Assembly: GCA_900318465.1 (NCBI GenBank)
Contig: ONKQ01000019.1
Coordinates: forward strand, 1-64,000
Length of the DNA stretch: 64,000 bases
Direction of reading: 5' to 3'
DNA from: an uncultured Bacteroidales bacterium
GTDB lineage: Bacteria; Bacteroidota; Bacteroidia; Bacteroidales; F082
Below, in pieces: positions 7,016-15,794 of this stretch (positions within the stretch are counted from its first letter, which is position 1; the number at the start of each line of letters is the position of its first letter). The translations under genes were made by a program, and so were the position numbers. The notes beneath the pieces were generated by a model. That model worked only from the letters and a program-made list of their open reading frames with translations. It was not told where the DNA came from and did not search any database.

Positions 7016-7963
7016 TTATCCATTATACTTCTTCACAGGGAAAAACTTGTTCACCTGCTTGCAATATTCGGCGTATTCCGGGTACTTGTCGCCACTGATG
7101 CCTTCAACGAGGTTGGTGCTGGCCGCGAAGAGGACTATCAGCAGCAAGGCCCCAATCATGCTCCAGTTGACTATGCCGACACCGGCACCGATGGAAAAGA
7201 TGTAGAGACTCACCCAGATGGACTGCTCTGCAAAATAGTTGGGATGACGGCTCACGTTCCACAACCCAATGGTATTGAAGCCCTTGTTGTAGGGCGCAGG
7301 AAGCTCTTCCAACCTCTTTCCTGACTTGATCATGGCCCATTTCTTGCCTTGGAATTTCCATTGTTGCTCGTCGGCCACGGTTTCATAGACGATGAAGCCA
7401 AGCATCAGGATGGCGGCAACGGCATCCACCCAGCCGAAAGGCGCGGTGGAACCCATGCACACCAGCGCGGGGAAGGTGAACATGAGGATGAGCGCGTTCT
7501 GATAGCCCGAGATGAAGAAGAAGTCGAAAGCCATCCACACCGCTCTGTTTTGAAGGAAAGGAATGGCGCGGACTTTCTCCCAACGATAGTCTTCCTCTCC
7601 CTCCCAGAATCGGAGTTTGTAGGCTCCTTTTCGGGCAAAGTTGTAGGTGAGGCGGATGCCCCAAAGGGTGACCAACACGGCTATCACGACGAGCCGAGGA
7701 TGCATACCGCCCTTCGCTGCGATAATCCAGCAATAGGCGATGGGAAGAAGGCTCCAAATCTTGTCGACTTGGCTGTTGTTGCCGGTGATTTCACCCACCA
7801 AGAAGCAGTACAAGGCGCTGCATCCGGCGATGATGCCGAGGATTTTCAGTGTTTCCAATTGCAGGTCGTTGAGTGCCGGACCTACGTGGATGTAAAGAAT
7901 GGGGCACACTACCAATGAGAGCAGGAGCAGCGCACCCATCAAAGGAATGTTCAATTTTTGCAT
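7016..7963 (-). CDS. DUF1295-type membrane protein (steroid 5-alpha-reductase-like fold)
   Basis: A 315-residue integral membrane protein with about seven to eight hydrophobic segments. The C-terminal half carries the family signature NVSRHPNYFAEQSIWVSLYIFS and the ending EGISGDKYPEYAEYCKQVNKFFP. Both are typical of DUF1295 and isoprenylcysteine methyltransferase/steroid reductase relatives, where the RHPNY motif lies near the cofactor site. It is probably an NADPH- or SAM-dependent lipid-modifying enzyme; the substrate is unknown. It lies 12 bases downstream of the MMPL exporter gene and is likely co-transcribed with it. Confidence 0.85.
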   Translation of the reverse strand: MQKLNIPLMGALLLLSLVVCPILYIHVGPALNDLQLETLKILGIIAGCSALYCFLVGEITGNNSQVDKIWSLLPIAYCWIIAAKGGMHPRLVVIAVLVTLWGIRLTYNFARKGAYKLRFWEGEEDYRWEKVRAIPFLQNRAVWMAFDFFFISGYQNALILMFTFPALVCMGSTAPFGWVDAVAAILMLGFIVYETVADEQQWKFQGKKWAMIKSGKRLEELPAPYNKGFNTIGLWNVSRHPNYFAEQSIWVSLYIFSIGAGVGIVNWSMIGALLLIVLFAASTNLVEGISGDKYPEYAEYCKQVNKFFPVKKYNG

Positions 7964-7975
7964 AGTGTTGTTCGT

Positions 7976-10900
7976 TTATGATACTTTTTTCGTTTTATGA
8001 AGTGTCTGGTTTGATGGTATTTGTGCAATATTTGAGGGTTCGTGGCCTTTCCGTCTTACCACAAACCTGTCGAATGCGGCAAGGAGTCCGGGCAAGACGA
8101 AGAGAATCAGCAACACGGCGGCCAAAGCTCCTGCGGCAATGCATTTCAATATCGTCGCTATGGTCGCATCATCTATCAAAATTGACATGGCAAACGGTGC
8201 CATCGTCATGATTGTTCCCGAGGTGAGAATGGTGTGCGTTGATGCCAAATAGGCCTTGCGGATGGAGTCTGTCTTGCTCATCGTCGCTCGGGCTTCGCGG
8301 TAGTTGTTGGTGAAAAGTATGCCATAGTCGATGGTCGCCCCCATCAGTATGCTCTGCATGATGAGGTAGGCCAAATAGAGCAGCCTGCCACCGTTCAATC
8401 CGCTCACTGTCACGTCGATATACACTGCCGACATCACCGTCATCACCAGCATGGCAGGCACGGCAAGCGAACGGAAGGTGATGGCCACAATGAGGAAAAT
8501 GGACAATACGGTGATGAGCGTGACAAGTAGCATTTCGTCGCCGAACTGGTTGCGCATCTCGTTCATCATCACCGACTCGCCGATAAGATAATGTTTGTTT
8601 TCAAGCCGATGGTCGCATTGCGCGGCAAGGGTTTCCACAAAGTTGTGGGTGGCGTCGGATTCCTTGGGCAGGTCGGTGAAAACGATGGCTTGCGAATACT
8701 TTCGTCCGCACAACTGGCTGAAGTTTTCGTCTATCAGGACATTGATCGTGTCCACCCCCGACCTCATTTTGTCATTAATCAACGAAGCGAAACGTGGATG
8801 GTCAATGACCGAATCGTTCAGCGTTTTGAGGATGTCTTCCGCTGACATTTTCACCGTGTCGTCATCGAAATGGCGAATGCCGTTGAAGAGGTAGGCAAGC
8901 TCAATGTCGCGCATTTCCATTTTGGCACCGAACTTGGTGAGCAGCGCGTGCATCTCGGCGGCATCGAAACGGTTTCCCTTCGTGGCGATGGCCATTACCT
9001 TTTCAGCCATGTTGAGTTTCTTTATGTTTTCCTTGTCGACTTTTGATTCCTCCACATATACCACCTCCAGCTCTTCCTGTACGTCGACAGGTTCAATAGT
9101 TGCCTCCTTTTGGGTTTCCTCCAACTCGGCTATTGTTTCTTCCTCGGAACTATCGGTTTTGCCCGACCGAAGTGTCATCAACATCAAGTTTTCCTTGTGC
9201 CTCAACAGCCTGCGGTTTTCTTGGTTGATCTGCGATGCAAAAAGCTTTCTGTTGGCGATGTCGTTGATGACGAATTGTATAAAGTCAAACAGCGACATGG
9301 TTTTTGTCTTTTGTTTCGTGGTTCGTCCGTATAGGTTGAATATGATGGAGGCACTTTTTTCGTTCATTCCTACCATTTGGGCGATTTCAGAGGAGGTATA
9401 TTGGCTCATGAAAATGGTCGAATCCTTGTAAATCGCGTCCTCGTCAACTTCTTCAGAAACGCCTATGTCTTCGGCTTGGGCGATGTTTTCGGTGGTTTCA
9501 ATGGAATCGTTTTCGACGGGAAGATCAACCTGTGGTTCAACAATTTGAGGTTCGGGTGCTTTGCTGATTGCAGGTGCAGGCATCATGCTTTCGTTGAGCA
9601 GTTCCTTTGACGATTTGATGATTTCGCGAATGGTAGTCTTTTGGTTTTCAGGGCATATAACCGAAATCAGTTCCTCGTCGATGCCCACCATATCGGCTAT
9701 TTCTTTTGAGGTCAACTTCTTGTCGATGAGGCAGGTGTCGGTAAGCGAAACGAGAACGTCCAAGTATTGCGCATCCTCTTCGCTCATGTGCGTCGCGTCT
9801 CCAATATAGGCGGAAAGCGTAGTGTCGGCACCCAGTTCCGCAGCGAGCGAGGCAAAGTCGTGGAGGCTCATTTTTTCTTCGCTCGGGTTTCTCGAACCTA
9901 TGTAGAAAATCGCATCCACGATCGTATTGAGGTCAAAATCAGCGATATTGAAGTCATTATCGCCAGTTGTTGGCATCATATCGCCTGCCATTGCTGTCAA
10001 ACCGCCAATCATGCTTTTTGTTTCGGCTGCCGTCATCTGCTTTTGCATCAGCGAAGGATACGAAATGAAGGATTTCACATTCGGATGGACTAACACGCTG
10101 TCGGCCAGTTCAATTACCCTTGTGGCATCGGAATTGTCGTACAGAAGCACAGTGATGTTTTTCGGAGGGAAATACTTTTCGATTTCGGACTTCTGCTCGA
10201 AAGAAAACGAAATCTCGGTCTTGTTGTGAAAATAGTACGAACCCGCTATAATAACCACGAAAATCACGGCAAGCGGAACGCGGAATTTCATGCTGAACCC
10301 GGCAAGGCCGTCGGTATTGAATCTCGGCACCCATTTTGTCGTTTTCTCGATGTTGTTGTCCAAGGCCAAAATGAGCGTCGGCAGCACGGTATAAATGGAC
10401 ACCAAGCTGCAAAGGACGCCTTTCGCCAAGACAATGCCCATGTCGGCACCGATTTTCAGCTTCATGAACACGAGGGCCAACAGTCCGACGATGGTGGTAA
10501 AGGCACTGCTCACAATCGACGACGACGCCTTTTTGAGCGCATGGGTCATCGCGGTGACTTTATCGCTGTTTCCCAACGACTTCTCCTGCCTGTAGCGGTT
10601 CATGAGGATGATGGAATAGTCGATGGAAAGGACGAGTTGAAGGATGGCGGCAATCGAGTTGGTGGTGACCGAAACGCTCTTGAACAGGGCATTTGTGCCC
10701 ATGTTGATGGCAACGGCCACGCCAATGGCGGCAAGGAATATGGGCGGCTCGAGCCACGACTCGCACATGATGAACAGCACAATAAGCAGCAAGACGAAGG
10801 CAATGAGTATCACGCCAATAGGTGCCGTAGTGCCGTTCTCGCTTTTCTCAACAATCATCCTATCGCCGTATCGGGCCGCAATCTCATTGGCAATGTCCTC

Positions 10901-11272
10901 CTGGCTCCGCTGACTGCCGCACAGCAGTTCGTACAACACCTTTTCGCCACGGTTGTATTCTTCGCTGCCACTTTGGTACAACACATTGGAAACGCCCTCA
11001 ATGCTGGAAAGCTCGTTTTGGGTTGGGGTCTTCAGGCTGTCGGGGAGCGACCAAAACATCACCCTGACGATGCCTGTACCCACCGCATCTGCGCCAAACT
11101 CCTCTGTCATCTGGTCGATGCCCTGCTTCATCTGCGAGTCGTTGGGCAGATAGCGTGTCATGTCGGCATTGATGTTGGTGTGCGGAATCATTAACGCGCA
11201 GGCGATTGCAACCACAACCGCTGCCACTAAGAACACAACACGCTTTCTTACAATGATTTCCGGCAGATGCAT
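7976..11272 (-). CDS. MMPL/RND-family exporter
   Basis: About 1098 residues with two sterol-sensing-domain-like halves. There is an N-terminal transmembrane helix (VVFLVAAVVVAIACALMIP), a first set of helices around residues 150-330, a large periplasmic region, and a second helix set near residues 890-1080. Segments such as SIDYSIILMNRYRQEKSLG and ATIDYGILFTNNYREARA carry the intramembrane Asp typical of proton-driven MMPL/RND pumps. The periplasmic insert contains two related blocks (KEIADMVGIDEELISVI and SEIAQMVGMNEKSASII) separated by an acidic low-complexity stretch. The ATG at 11272 is chosen because the -7 box at 11300-11307 covers the longer alternative start. Substrate unknown; lipids or hydrophobic compounds are usual for the family. 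Confidence 0.9.
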   Translation of the reverse strand: MHLPEIIVRKRVVFLVAAVVVAIACALMIPHTNINADMTRYLPNDSQMKQGIDQMTEEFGADAVGTGIVRVMFWSLPDSLKTPTQNELSSIEGVSNVLYQSGSEEYNRGEKVLYELLCGSQRSQEDIANEIAARYGDRMIVEKSENGTTAPIGVILIAFVLLLIVLFIMCESWLEPPIFLAAIGVAVAINMGTNALFKSVSVTTNSIAAILQLVLSIDYSIILMNRYRQEKSLGNSDKVTAMTHALKKASSSIVSSAFTTIVGLLALVFMKLKIGADMGIVLAKGVLCSLVSIYTVLPTLILALDNNIEKTTKWVPRFNTDGLAGFSMKFRVPLAVIFVVIIAGSYYFHNKTEISFSFEQKSEIEKYFPPKNITVLLYDNSDATRVIELADSVLVHPNVKSFISYPSLMQKQMTAAETKSMIGGLTAMAGDMMPTTGDNDFNIADFDLNTIVDAIFYIGSRNPSEEKMSLHDFASLAAELGADTTLSAYIGDATHMSEEDAQYLDVLVSLTDTCLIDKKLTSKEIADMVGIDEELISVICPENQKTTIREIIKSSKELLNESMMPAPAISKAPEPQIVEPQVDLPVENDSIETTENIAQAEDIGVSEEVDEDAIYKDSTIFMSQYTSSEIAQMVGMNEKSASIIFNLYGRTTKQKTKTMSLFDFIQFVINDIANRKLFASQINQENRRLLRHKENLMLMTLRSGKTDSSEEETIAELEETQKEATIEPVDVQEELEVVYVEESKVDKENIKKLNMAEKVMAIATKGNRFDAAEMHALLTKFGAKMEMRDIELAYLFNGIRHFDDDTVKMSAEDILKTLNDSVIDHPRFASLINDKMRSGVDTINVLIDENFSQLCGRKYSQAIVFTDLPKESDATHNFVETLAAQCDHRLENKHYLIGESVMMNEMRNQFGDEMLLVTLITVLSIFLIVAITFRSLAVPAMLVMTVMSAVYIDVTVSGLNGGRLLYLAYLIMQSILMGATIDYGILFTNNYREARATMSKTDSIRKAYLASTHTILTSGTIMTMAPFAMSILIDDATIATILKCIAAGALAAVLLILFVLPGLLAAFDRFVVRRKGHEPSNIAQIPSNQTLHKTKKVS

Positions 11273-11299
11273 GACTAAATTAGGCCAATTTTCGGGGCG

Positions 11300-11307
11300 C
11301 AAAGGTA
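11300..11307 (-). promoter_or_regulatory. -7 box for the MMPL exporter operon
   Basis: TACCTTTG on the minus strand lies 27 bases before the ATG at 11272 and excludes the longer start at 11302, which falls inside the box. Confidence 0.65.
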
Positions 11308-11338
11308 CGAAAAAACACAGCCCAAAAGCCGCAACCTT

Positions 11339-12799
11339 TTAACGGCTAACAAATTCCACGCCGAAATCCTTGCACAAGGTTTGGGCGGTACGGTGTCCGG
11401 TCTCCGCTGCGGGGGGCAAACCACCGGAATAACTCACCCGCTGTCCCGTGAAATAAATGCCCGGCGCAAAGCGGATAGGAGCGTGGGGAACGCGCTTGCC
11501 TGCCTCCCAGTGGCTCATGTAGCTTCCTTGGAAAGTGTCGCAATAGCGTTCATAGGTGAGCGGGGTCGCCATGTCGGTCACCTCCACCGTGGTCTTGACT
11601 TCGGGTATTCTGTCGGCAAGGCGGTCGATAAGAAGTGCTATCGTTTCCTGTTTCTTGGTCGCATAACTGCCGTCGGCCTTGGCTGCTGCCCAGTAGGCAT
11701 AGCTGTCGCCATGAAGGAGGCAGGTGAGCACGGTGCAGCCTAAGGGTGCATAGTTGCTTTCTTTTGCATAGTTATTGACAACCAAGGTCTTATAGGTGAT
11801 TCCCGCCACCGTGAAAGGACGCTGAAGTACGAGTTGCATCGAGCGGGGATAGGCACTCAAGTCGGCCTTGATGCCCAAGCCGATGAACATGCACTGTGTG
11901 GTTTTCAAGTGTTGGCGCATCCGTTGTGCCCAGCGTTCCTGCAAAGGCTCGCCAAAGAGTTTGTCGATGGCTTTGCGGGCATCCATGGAGATAATCACCG
12001 CATCGGCTTGAAGCGTTTCGGAAGCGGTTTGCACAAGCACCTTGTCGCCTTCCCGTGCAAGGGAAAGGGCCGGTGTGTGGTAGCGGATTTCCCCGCCGAG
12101 GGAGGTAAGGCAATCCGCCATGTTTTGCGCCATCTGAAGGGAGCCGCCTTGGGGATAGCCACTGTCGCCGGCACTGAAGGTGCTCAAAGTATAGATAAAG
12201 GACAGCGCATTGATGCTTGGGTCGACGACCGCACCCAATAGGGCACGGATGCGGGGATTTTTGAATCGCCGCACATAGCCCGTGGCACTTTCCATCATCA
12301 GGAAGGGCGTCAGGATGACGGCGGGCAGCATTCGCACAAATTCCATGGGATGGAACCCACGCGGATAGCGGGATTTGAGTCCGGGCATATCCATGATGGG
12401 AGGATGGAAATGGTGGAAACAAGCCAGATGAAAACGCAGCGAAGCCAATGCGAGTTTGTCGCGCAAGCCATTGACCTCCAATCCTTTCAAATTTCTTTGA
12501 AGAGGCATCAGCCCAGCATCGTCCATCAAGGTATAAATGGGGTCTTTGAAATAGACAGGGTTGTTTTCTTGCAGGGCGCCCGTTTCTTTCCACACCGCAT
12601 GAAGCGGCAAGTCTTCCTTGGCTCCGATGAGCCAGTGTACGCCGCCCTCAAAGGTGTAACCCTTGCGGCTCCAGGAAGTGGAAACGCCTCCAGGATTCCC
12701 CGCCTTCTCCAACACCACCACCTCAAAACCCGACCGACGCGCATAAACCGCCGCCGTCAAGCCGGAAATCCCTGCCCCGATGATGATTACTTTTTTCAT
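11339..12799 (-). CDS. FAD-dependent phytoene desaturase/retinol reductase-like oxidoreductase
   Basis: A 486-residue flavoprotein with an N-terminal dinucleotide-binding fold (VIIIGAGISGLTAAVYARRSG, then an acidic residue closing in VVVLEKA at ~29-31). The substrate-proximal GGVSTSWSRKGYTFEGGVHWLIG is of the CrtI/RetSat type. The C-terminal FAD motif reads GIYFTGQRVSYSGGLPPAAETGHRTAQ. It belongs with carotenoid isomerase/all-trans-retinol saturase-like oxidases and reductases. The window has no other carotenoid genes, so the substrate is open. It is directly upstream of the exporter gene on the same strand, but the exporter has its own -7 box in the gap. Confidence 0.87.
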   Translation of the reverse strand: MKKVIIIGAGISGLTAAVYARRSGFEVVVLEKAGNPGGVSTSWSRKGYTFEGGVHWLIGAKEDLPLHAVWKETGALQENNPVYFKDPIYTLMDDAGLMPLQRNLKGLEVNGLRDKLALASLRFHLACFHHFHPPIMDMPGLKSRYPRGFHPMEFVRMLPAVILTPFLMMESATGYVRRFKNPRIRALLGAVVDPSINALSFIYTLSTFSAGDSGYPQGGSLQMAQNMADCLTSLGGEIRYHTPALSLAREGDKVLVQTASETLQADAVIISMDARKAIDKLFGEPLQERWAQRMRQHLKTTQCMFIGLGIKADLSAYPRSMQLVLQRPFTVAGITYKTLVVNNYAKESNYAPLGCTVLTCLLHGDSYAYWAAAKADGSYATKKQETIALLIDRLADRIPEVKTTVEVTDMATPLTYERYCDTFQGSYMSHWEAGKRVPHAPIRFAPGIYFTGQRVSYSGGLPPAAETGHRTAQTLCKDFGVEFVSR

Positions 12800-12866
12800 T
12801 CTTTATAGACCATAAAAGCGAACATTTGATGAGTGTTCTATATTTATAACTTCTTGTAGTTTAATA

Positions 12867-13120
12867 TGTTAAGTAGCTGAACGTGTTTGGTTTACAGATT
12901 GGACTTCGAGACTGCGGGACTTCGAGACTGCGGGACGCGCTTTGCGTCACTGCGAGTCGTCACTGCGAGGCACGAAACAAACGAAGCAGTCCAGACAATC
13001 AGCTTAAACTCTGGATTGCTTCGTCTTTCCTCCTCGCAATGACGCGAAGCGGGAAAAGTGCCGAAGTCTCGTGTCCCTAAGTCCCAAAAGTTTAATTCTG
13101 AACAGTTACTTACTTAATTA
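12867..13120. repeat. GGGAC-rich element (inverted orientation) containing a 'cattgcgag' palindromic repeat
   Basis: The 551-base gap 12800-13350 has no gene. This part starts with a variant of the conserved end ('aagtagctgaacgtgtttggtttac') and finishes with 'aaaagtttaattctgaacagttactta'. These are the reverse complements of the ends seen at 4690-4826. Between them, 12945-13050 is a second repeat type: 'cgctttgcgtcactgcgag' ... 'ctcgcaatgacgcgaagcg', arms of a large imperfect hairpin. One repeat has therefore landed in another. Confidence 0.75.
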
Positions 13121-13158
13121 CGACGGCGCAAAACTACAAAAAAAGACTACTGGTTTTC

Positions 13159-13358
13159 TCAATTATTCAAGTTTCGCAAATTGCGGTGCATCCTGATGGG
13201 ATGCTGTTGCCCGAAGGTTTCGTTTTTACCAAACGCGCATCCCGATGGGATGCCATTTCACTGTACCCGACTAATCCCGTAGGGATTTTCTATCGGTAAA
13301 ACAATAAATATCAACCTTTTGCATCCCATTAGGGATGTGCGAAACTTGAATCAATTAT
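13159..13358. mobile_element. MITE-like element, copy 2, with flanking direct repeats
   Basis: The element at about 13167-13350 (184 bp) has the same terminal inverted repeats as copy 1 (TCAAGTTTCGCA/TGCGAAACTTGA) and the same internal 'gcatccc..gggatgc' and 'cccgtaggga' blocks. TCAATTAT flanks it on both sides (13159-13166 and 13351-13358), consistent with an 8-base target duplication. The right flank includes the stop codon of the ResB-CcsA gene. Confidence 0.8.
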
Positions 13359-14610
13359 AAGCATGAACCCCGCCCAAAATCAAATTTACGCCAAAATAAG
13401 TGATGACCACACTCAGGATGGCGAGAATGCCGTAAATGTGGAAAAACAAGGGTTTCTGGAACGTTTTCCATAGTTTTTCGTGCAGCGGGGCGGCATAAAC
13501 CAATAAGGTGATGAGTGCCCAAACTTCTTTCGGGTCCCACGACCAATAATTGCCCCAAGAAACATTGGCCCATATCGCGCCGATGAAAATGCCGGCGGCC
13601 AACAATGCCACAGCAGGGTAGAGCATTGCCGTGCTGAGGCTTTTCAACCGCTCCAAGCGAGGCTGGTCTTTCGGCTTGACTAAGGCGATAATTCCCACCA
13701 CCGCAATGCCAATCAGCAAAGCGTAAGCCGTGACGATGGTCGAGATATGGATGCTGAAGAACGGCGACCGCAGCACGGGCATCAACTGCCTTGTCAACAT
13801 GCGGATATGCAAAACCACCAACAAAACGGCAAGCACCGAAAGCCATGAAATGGTGACAATTCGATTTGTGGATTGCTTCGTTCCTCGCAATGACGGACAC
13901 GGTTGGTTTTCGCTTTGCGTCATTGCGAGCGAAGCGCGGCAATCCAGTCCTCGCAAAGACGGACGAGCTACCAAAGCCACAAGTGAGATAAAGAGTAGCG
14001 CATAGCCCGCGTAGGTCACGGCGATGCCACACGGGTCGCGGGCCACATCGAGAATGGAGTTGCCCTGCTCGTCGAAGTCGCTTTGGTAGAATCGGTAATG
14101 CTTGTGTTTCAGGATGTTGTTCATCGAGATGACGGTTTCTGTAATGTTGTTGCCGTCAGTGACTTTGAGGTGGCTAATGTAGTCTTTGGGCTTTTTTGAG
14201 TCGGGGTAAGTCTCAATCTCGAAACGGTCCAAGGTGAGGCTGAAAGGCAGGGCGTGTTTCGTTATCTCGCCGCCTTTTTCCTGAATGAAGAAATGGCTGT
14301 TGGGGCGGTTGGGCTCGAGTTTCATGCGGCCGTGCTGCCCCGTGAGCATGGTGAGCAACGCGCCAAGCAGGATGAACAGGATGGACAGATGCAAGGCACC
14401 GACGGCCAACTGCTTCCATATTTTGCATTTCACCGCCATATAGACGATGAGCAAGGCCACCAAAGCCCAAAGCGCGACAAACCACCACGCGCTATAGACA
14501 TGGATTCGGGCGAAATCCGAACCATGCAATTTCTCGACAATGGTGCCTGCGGCAAGGACGGCGATGAGGACGATGATGAGTACCGATGTGATGTGACGAA
14601 CATATTTCAT
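13351..14610 (-). CDS. ResB-CcsA-type cytochrome c biogenesis protein
   Basis: About 419 residues. The N-terminal part resembles ResB: two membrane helices, then a periplasmic region with FSLTLDRFEIETYPDSKKPKDY and HYRFYQSDFDEQG. The C-terminal part is CcsA, with the haem-binding WWD motif WGNYWSWDPKEVWAL and His residues in HIRML, HISTIV and HEKLW. The two components together handle haem export and ligation to c-type apocytochromes at the outer face of the membrane; the di-haem oxidoreductase gene at 18873 would be a client. Residues ~213-250, between the ResB part and the next helix, are encoded by a dispersed palindromic repeat (13857-13970) inserted without loss of frame. The ATG at 14610 is chosen because MKYVRHITSVLIIVL opens the first helix. 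Confidence 0.87.
   Translation of the reverse strand: MKYVRHITSVLIIVLIAVLAAGTIVEKLHGSDFARIHVYSAWWFVALWALVALLIVYMAVKCKIWKQLAVGALHLSILFILLGALLTMLTGQHGRMKLEPNRPNSHFFIQEKGGEITKHALPFSLTLDRFEIETYPDSKKPKDYISHLKVTDGNNITETVISMNNILKHKHYRFYQSDFDEQGNSILDVARDPCGIAVTYAGYALLFISLVALVARPSLRGLDCRASLAMTQSENQPCPSLRGTKQSTNRIVTISWLSVLAVLLVVLHIRMLTRQLMPVLRSPFFSIHISTIVTAYALLIGIAVVGIIALVKPKDQPRLERLKSLSTAMLYPAVALLAAGIFIGAIWANVSWGNYWSWDPKEVWALITLLVYAAPLHEKLWKTFQKPLFFHIYGILAILSVVITYFGVNLILGGVHAYN
13857..13970. repeat. 'cattgcgag' palindromic repeat inside the ResB-CcsA gene
   Basis: The block runs from 'gattgcttcgttcctcgcaatgac' to 'cattgcgagcgaagcgcggcaatcc' and matches the family found between genes at 12945-13050, 20505-20645, 21855-21925 and 61895-61990. 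It is read through in frame and adds peptide segments such as SLRGLDCRASLAMTQ and CPSLRGTKQSTNR to the host protein. Confidence 0.85.
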
Positions 14611-14724
14611 AGCTAGATTATTACATATTACGCTGCAAAAGTCCGAAAAAATCCATTTGTCCAACCTCCCCATGTTTGGCGATTTTTGGGCGGAATTGTC
14701 CTTATTTATGAGGATGAAGGTGGC

Positions 14725-14905
14725 CTTGTCGCCATTTGCATCCCCGCAAATGCATAGTCGATGGCTTGGAGGGAGGGGGTGTACATAGGCGGAGGGGATT
14801 GCGGGTCAAGCCCGCAATGAGGAGCGTGGGTTAGCAGACGGCCTCGTCTGCGGCAGCACCCCGACTGGCATTGTCGTCATTTGCGTCCCCGCAAATGGAC
14901 ACGAG
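14725..14905. repeat. cluster of short palindromes
   Basis: The 368-base gap 14611-14978 has no gene. It contains palindromes of the type CATTTGCATCCCCGCAAATG (about 14737-14756), ATTGCGGGTCAAGCCCGCAAT (about 14798-14818), GCAGACGGCCTCGTCTGC and CATTTGCGTCCCCGCAAATG (about 14878-14898). The first and last are near-copies. A possible weak -7 box for the ResB-CcsA gene lies near 14630-14645. Confidence 0.7.
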
Positions 14906-14978
14906 CCAAATATCTTTCATTCCCACATTGCAAATGCTGATGTTCACGGCTTTCGAGTTGCGAATTTGGAAGAACTTC

Positions 14979-15401
14979 TCATCCTTTTTCAAGAATGTCC
15001 ATGAACTCTCTAAGTCTCAAAACGAAAATCTTTGGGAATATGACCTTTTCAAGAATGTTGAAATGTTTGTCGTCCGAAACAATATAAGCGGCATCGGCGG
15101 CAAAGGCACAATCCACAAACTTGTCATCGTCATGGTCGGCTTCAATCAAATGGAAATTGAAATACGGATGGACAAACTCCACATTCTTGCTCTTCAACAG
15201 CAAAGCTATGACATTCTTTGCGACCACTGCAGAAGTCATTCGCCCGATGATTTCCTCGTATTCTTCCAAAATAGAAGTGGAAACGCACAAAGTGTATTTC
15301 CCCGCCTGAAAATCTTTCCATACGGAATAATACTCACCGTGGCGCGACAGCGAGGCAAGGAGGCAGTTGGTGTCGAGGACAATCTTTCGAGGATTAGGCA
15401 T
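14979..15401 (-). CDS. PIN-domain toxin of a toxin-antitoxin pair
   Basis: About 140 residues of the PIN fold (PF13470-like). It opens with the strand and catalytic Asp RKIVLDTNCLLASL, has a central Glu in STSILEEYEEII, and later acidic positions in EADHDDDKFVDCAFAADAAYIVSDDKHF. PIN toxins are Mg2+-dependent RNases that cut RNA when freed from their antitoxin. The start at 15401 overlaps the upstream antitoxin gene by 8 bases, the usual translational coupling of such pairs. All expected acidic residues appear present, so it looks intact. Confidence 0.85.
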   Translation of the reverse strand: MPNPRKIVLDTNCLLASLSRHGEYYSVWKDFQAGKYTLCVSTSILEEYEEIIGRMTSAVVAKNVIALLLKSKNVEFVHPYFNFHLIEADHDDDKFVDCAFAADAAYIVSDDKHFNILEKVIFPKIFVLRLREFMDILEKG

Positions 15402-15618
15402 TGTAAGGCGTTCTAAGATGTTCGTGCAAGGTTTTCTCAATCATTTCGTTGCTCCATTTGCCTTCATCCCAAAGCCTGTCCATCTCCTCATCGATTTTTC
15501 GTGCATAATATTGGCACACCACATCATTAAGTTCCTTCACTTCTTCTTCGGTGGTGAAATGCGCCAGCAGGCGAAGAAAATCCATCTGCGCTTTGTTCAA
15601 TCCTACATTCTGTATCAT
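15394..15618 (-). CDS. putative antitoxin of the PIN toxin
   Basis: A 74-residue, mostly helical and acidic protein (GLNKAQMDFLRLLAHFTTEEEVKELNDVVCQYYARKIDEEMDRLWDEGKW). Proteins of this shape accompany PF13470 PIN toxins in Bacteroidetes; no formal family name is assigned. The ATG at 15618 is preferred to 15669 because a -7 box lies at 15645-15652. It overlaps the toxin start by 8 bases. Confidence 0.75.
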   Translation of the reverse strand: MIQNVGLNKAQMDFLRLLAHFTTEEEVKELNDVVCQYYARKIDEEMDRLWDEGKWSNEMIEKTLHEHLRTPYNA

Positions 15619-15644
15619 GGTTGATGTATTTGCTTTTCTGCCCG

Positions 15645-15652
15645 CAAAAATA
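15645..15652 (-). promoter_or_regulatory. -7 box for the PIN toxin-antitoxin pair
   Basis: TATTTTTG on the minus strand, 26 bases before the antitoxin ATG at 15618, matches TAnnTTTG. Confidence 0.55.
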
Positions 15653-15794
15653 AACAAAAACACCGACACTGCAATTTTTTTCCCAGCGCAATTCGATTGA
15701 AAATATTCAATGGAATGAAGATTTCATACCGCCAGTATGTTGTTTTTTACACGAATGGCCAACAATGTACCACGAATTTCCGTTAATTTTCCGT

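Noticed and set aside
10226-11194. Plus-strand open frame of 322 codons
   Set aside because: It is antisense to the MMPL exporter and its translation is His/Gln/Gly-rich with no recognisable domain.
11790-12593. Minus-strand open frame of 267 codons overlapping the CrtI-like gene
   Set aside because: It is in another frame of the same strand within a gene whose FAD motifs are intact; Pro/Arg-rich noise.
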